A stretch of DNA of 5,257 bases from Syntrophobacterales bacterium (GTDB lineage: Bacteria > Desulfobacterota > Syntrophorhabdia > Syntrophorhabdales > WCHB1-27), in NCBI GenBank assembly GCA_017881765.1, contig JADGQN010000342.1, positions 1 to 5,257 on the forward strand. Direction: 5' to 3'. The position numbers and the translations under genes were made by a program. Of this stretch, positions 5,072-5,257 are shown piece by piece. How positions within the stretch are numbered: position 1 is the stretch's first letter; each line of letters opens with the position of its first letter. The notes beneath the pieces are model-generated. The model saw nothing but the letters and a program-made list of their open reading frames with translations. It was not told the origin of the DNA and searched no databases.

Positions 5072-5257
5072 ATGTCTGAAAAAAAATCGATCACTCGAAG
5101 AGAGTTCGTGAAGAAAGCGGGTCAGGCAGGATTGGCGGTTGCACTGAGCGGCGCGGTGCCGTTGCTGGCCGGGACTGCACGGGCGGCGGCAAAGCGGGAC
5201 TATATACTCGTCGGCCATCCCAACCCCTCCACGGGCCCGATCGCTTCCTTTGGTGAA
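5072..5257 (+). CDS. Tat-exported LivJ-type ABC substrate-binding protein, N-terminal fragment
   Basis: Only the first 62 codons are present and the frame runs off the right edge. The protein opens MSEKKSITRREFVKKAG: TRREFVK matches the Tat twin-arginine consensus (S/T-R-R-x-F-x-K) exactly. A hydrophobic stretch follows (residues 19-34) and then a likely cut after ARA near residue 39. The mature start, YILVGHPNPSTGPIASFGE, matches the opening strand of type I periplasmic binding proteins of the LivJ/branched-chain amino acid family, where 'IkIG...plTGp.a.fGe' is usual. Such proteins deliver amino acids, amides or aromatic acids to LivHMGF-type importers, so the ligand is open. Start support is strong: GGGGGTG at 5061-5067, 4 nt before the ATG, and a promoter at 5013-5040. 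It is divergent from the SsuABC-type operon and unrelated to its receptors. Confidence 0.85.
   Translation, partial: MSEKKSITRREFVKKAGQAGLAVALSGAVPLLAGTARAAAKRDYILVGHPNPSTGPIASFGE

Overview
The window looks like a stretch of a Gram-negative bacterial chromosome carrying transport genes. The evidence is a set of periplasmic binding proteins with Sec or Tat signal peptides and no lipobox cysteine. The codon style, a Tat-exported LivJ-type binding protein and an MmgE/PrpD neighbour would suit an anaerobic deltaproteobacterium-like organism (Desulfobacterota), but that is an impression and not a measurement.

Layout. Positions 1-161 (+) hold the last 52 codons of an MmgE/PrpD-family protein. Positions 256-4868 (-) form one operon of a NitT/TauT/SsuABC-type importer. 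In transcription order it is ATPase (4868-4068), permease 1 (4071-3253), permease 2 (3256-2480), substrate-binding protein copy B (2412-1432) and copy A (1236-256). The ATPase-permease and permease-permease junctions are 4-nt ATGA overlaps. Positions 4869-5071 are a divergent control region with a good sigma70-type promoter facing right. Positions 5072-5257 (+) begin a Tat-exported LivJ-type binding protein that is cut by the window end.

How the genes work together. The operon encodes a complete importer: ATPase, two different permeases and a periplasmic receptor. The receptor gene has been duplicated in tandem. The copies are 326 residues each, align without gaps and match at about 79% by hand count. 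The duplicated segment has a constant offset of 1176 bp. It includes the leader before the receptor gene and a scrap of the 3' end of permease 2, which remains as a scar before copy A. A hairpin follows each copy at nearly the same distance from its stop codon, yet the two hairpin sequences are unrelated. Substrate cannot be read from the sequence: this family covers nitrate, sulfonates, taurine, thiamine precursors and aromatic acids.

I found no CRISPR array, toxin-antitoxin pair, insertion sequence, RNA gene or phage gene. The most interesting content is the history of the receptor duplication: scar, clustered divergence, near-identical patch and unrelated downstream hairpins. I do not see a wholly new type of system.
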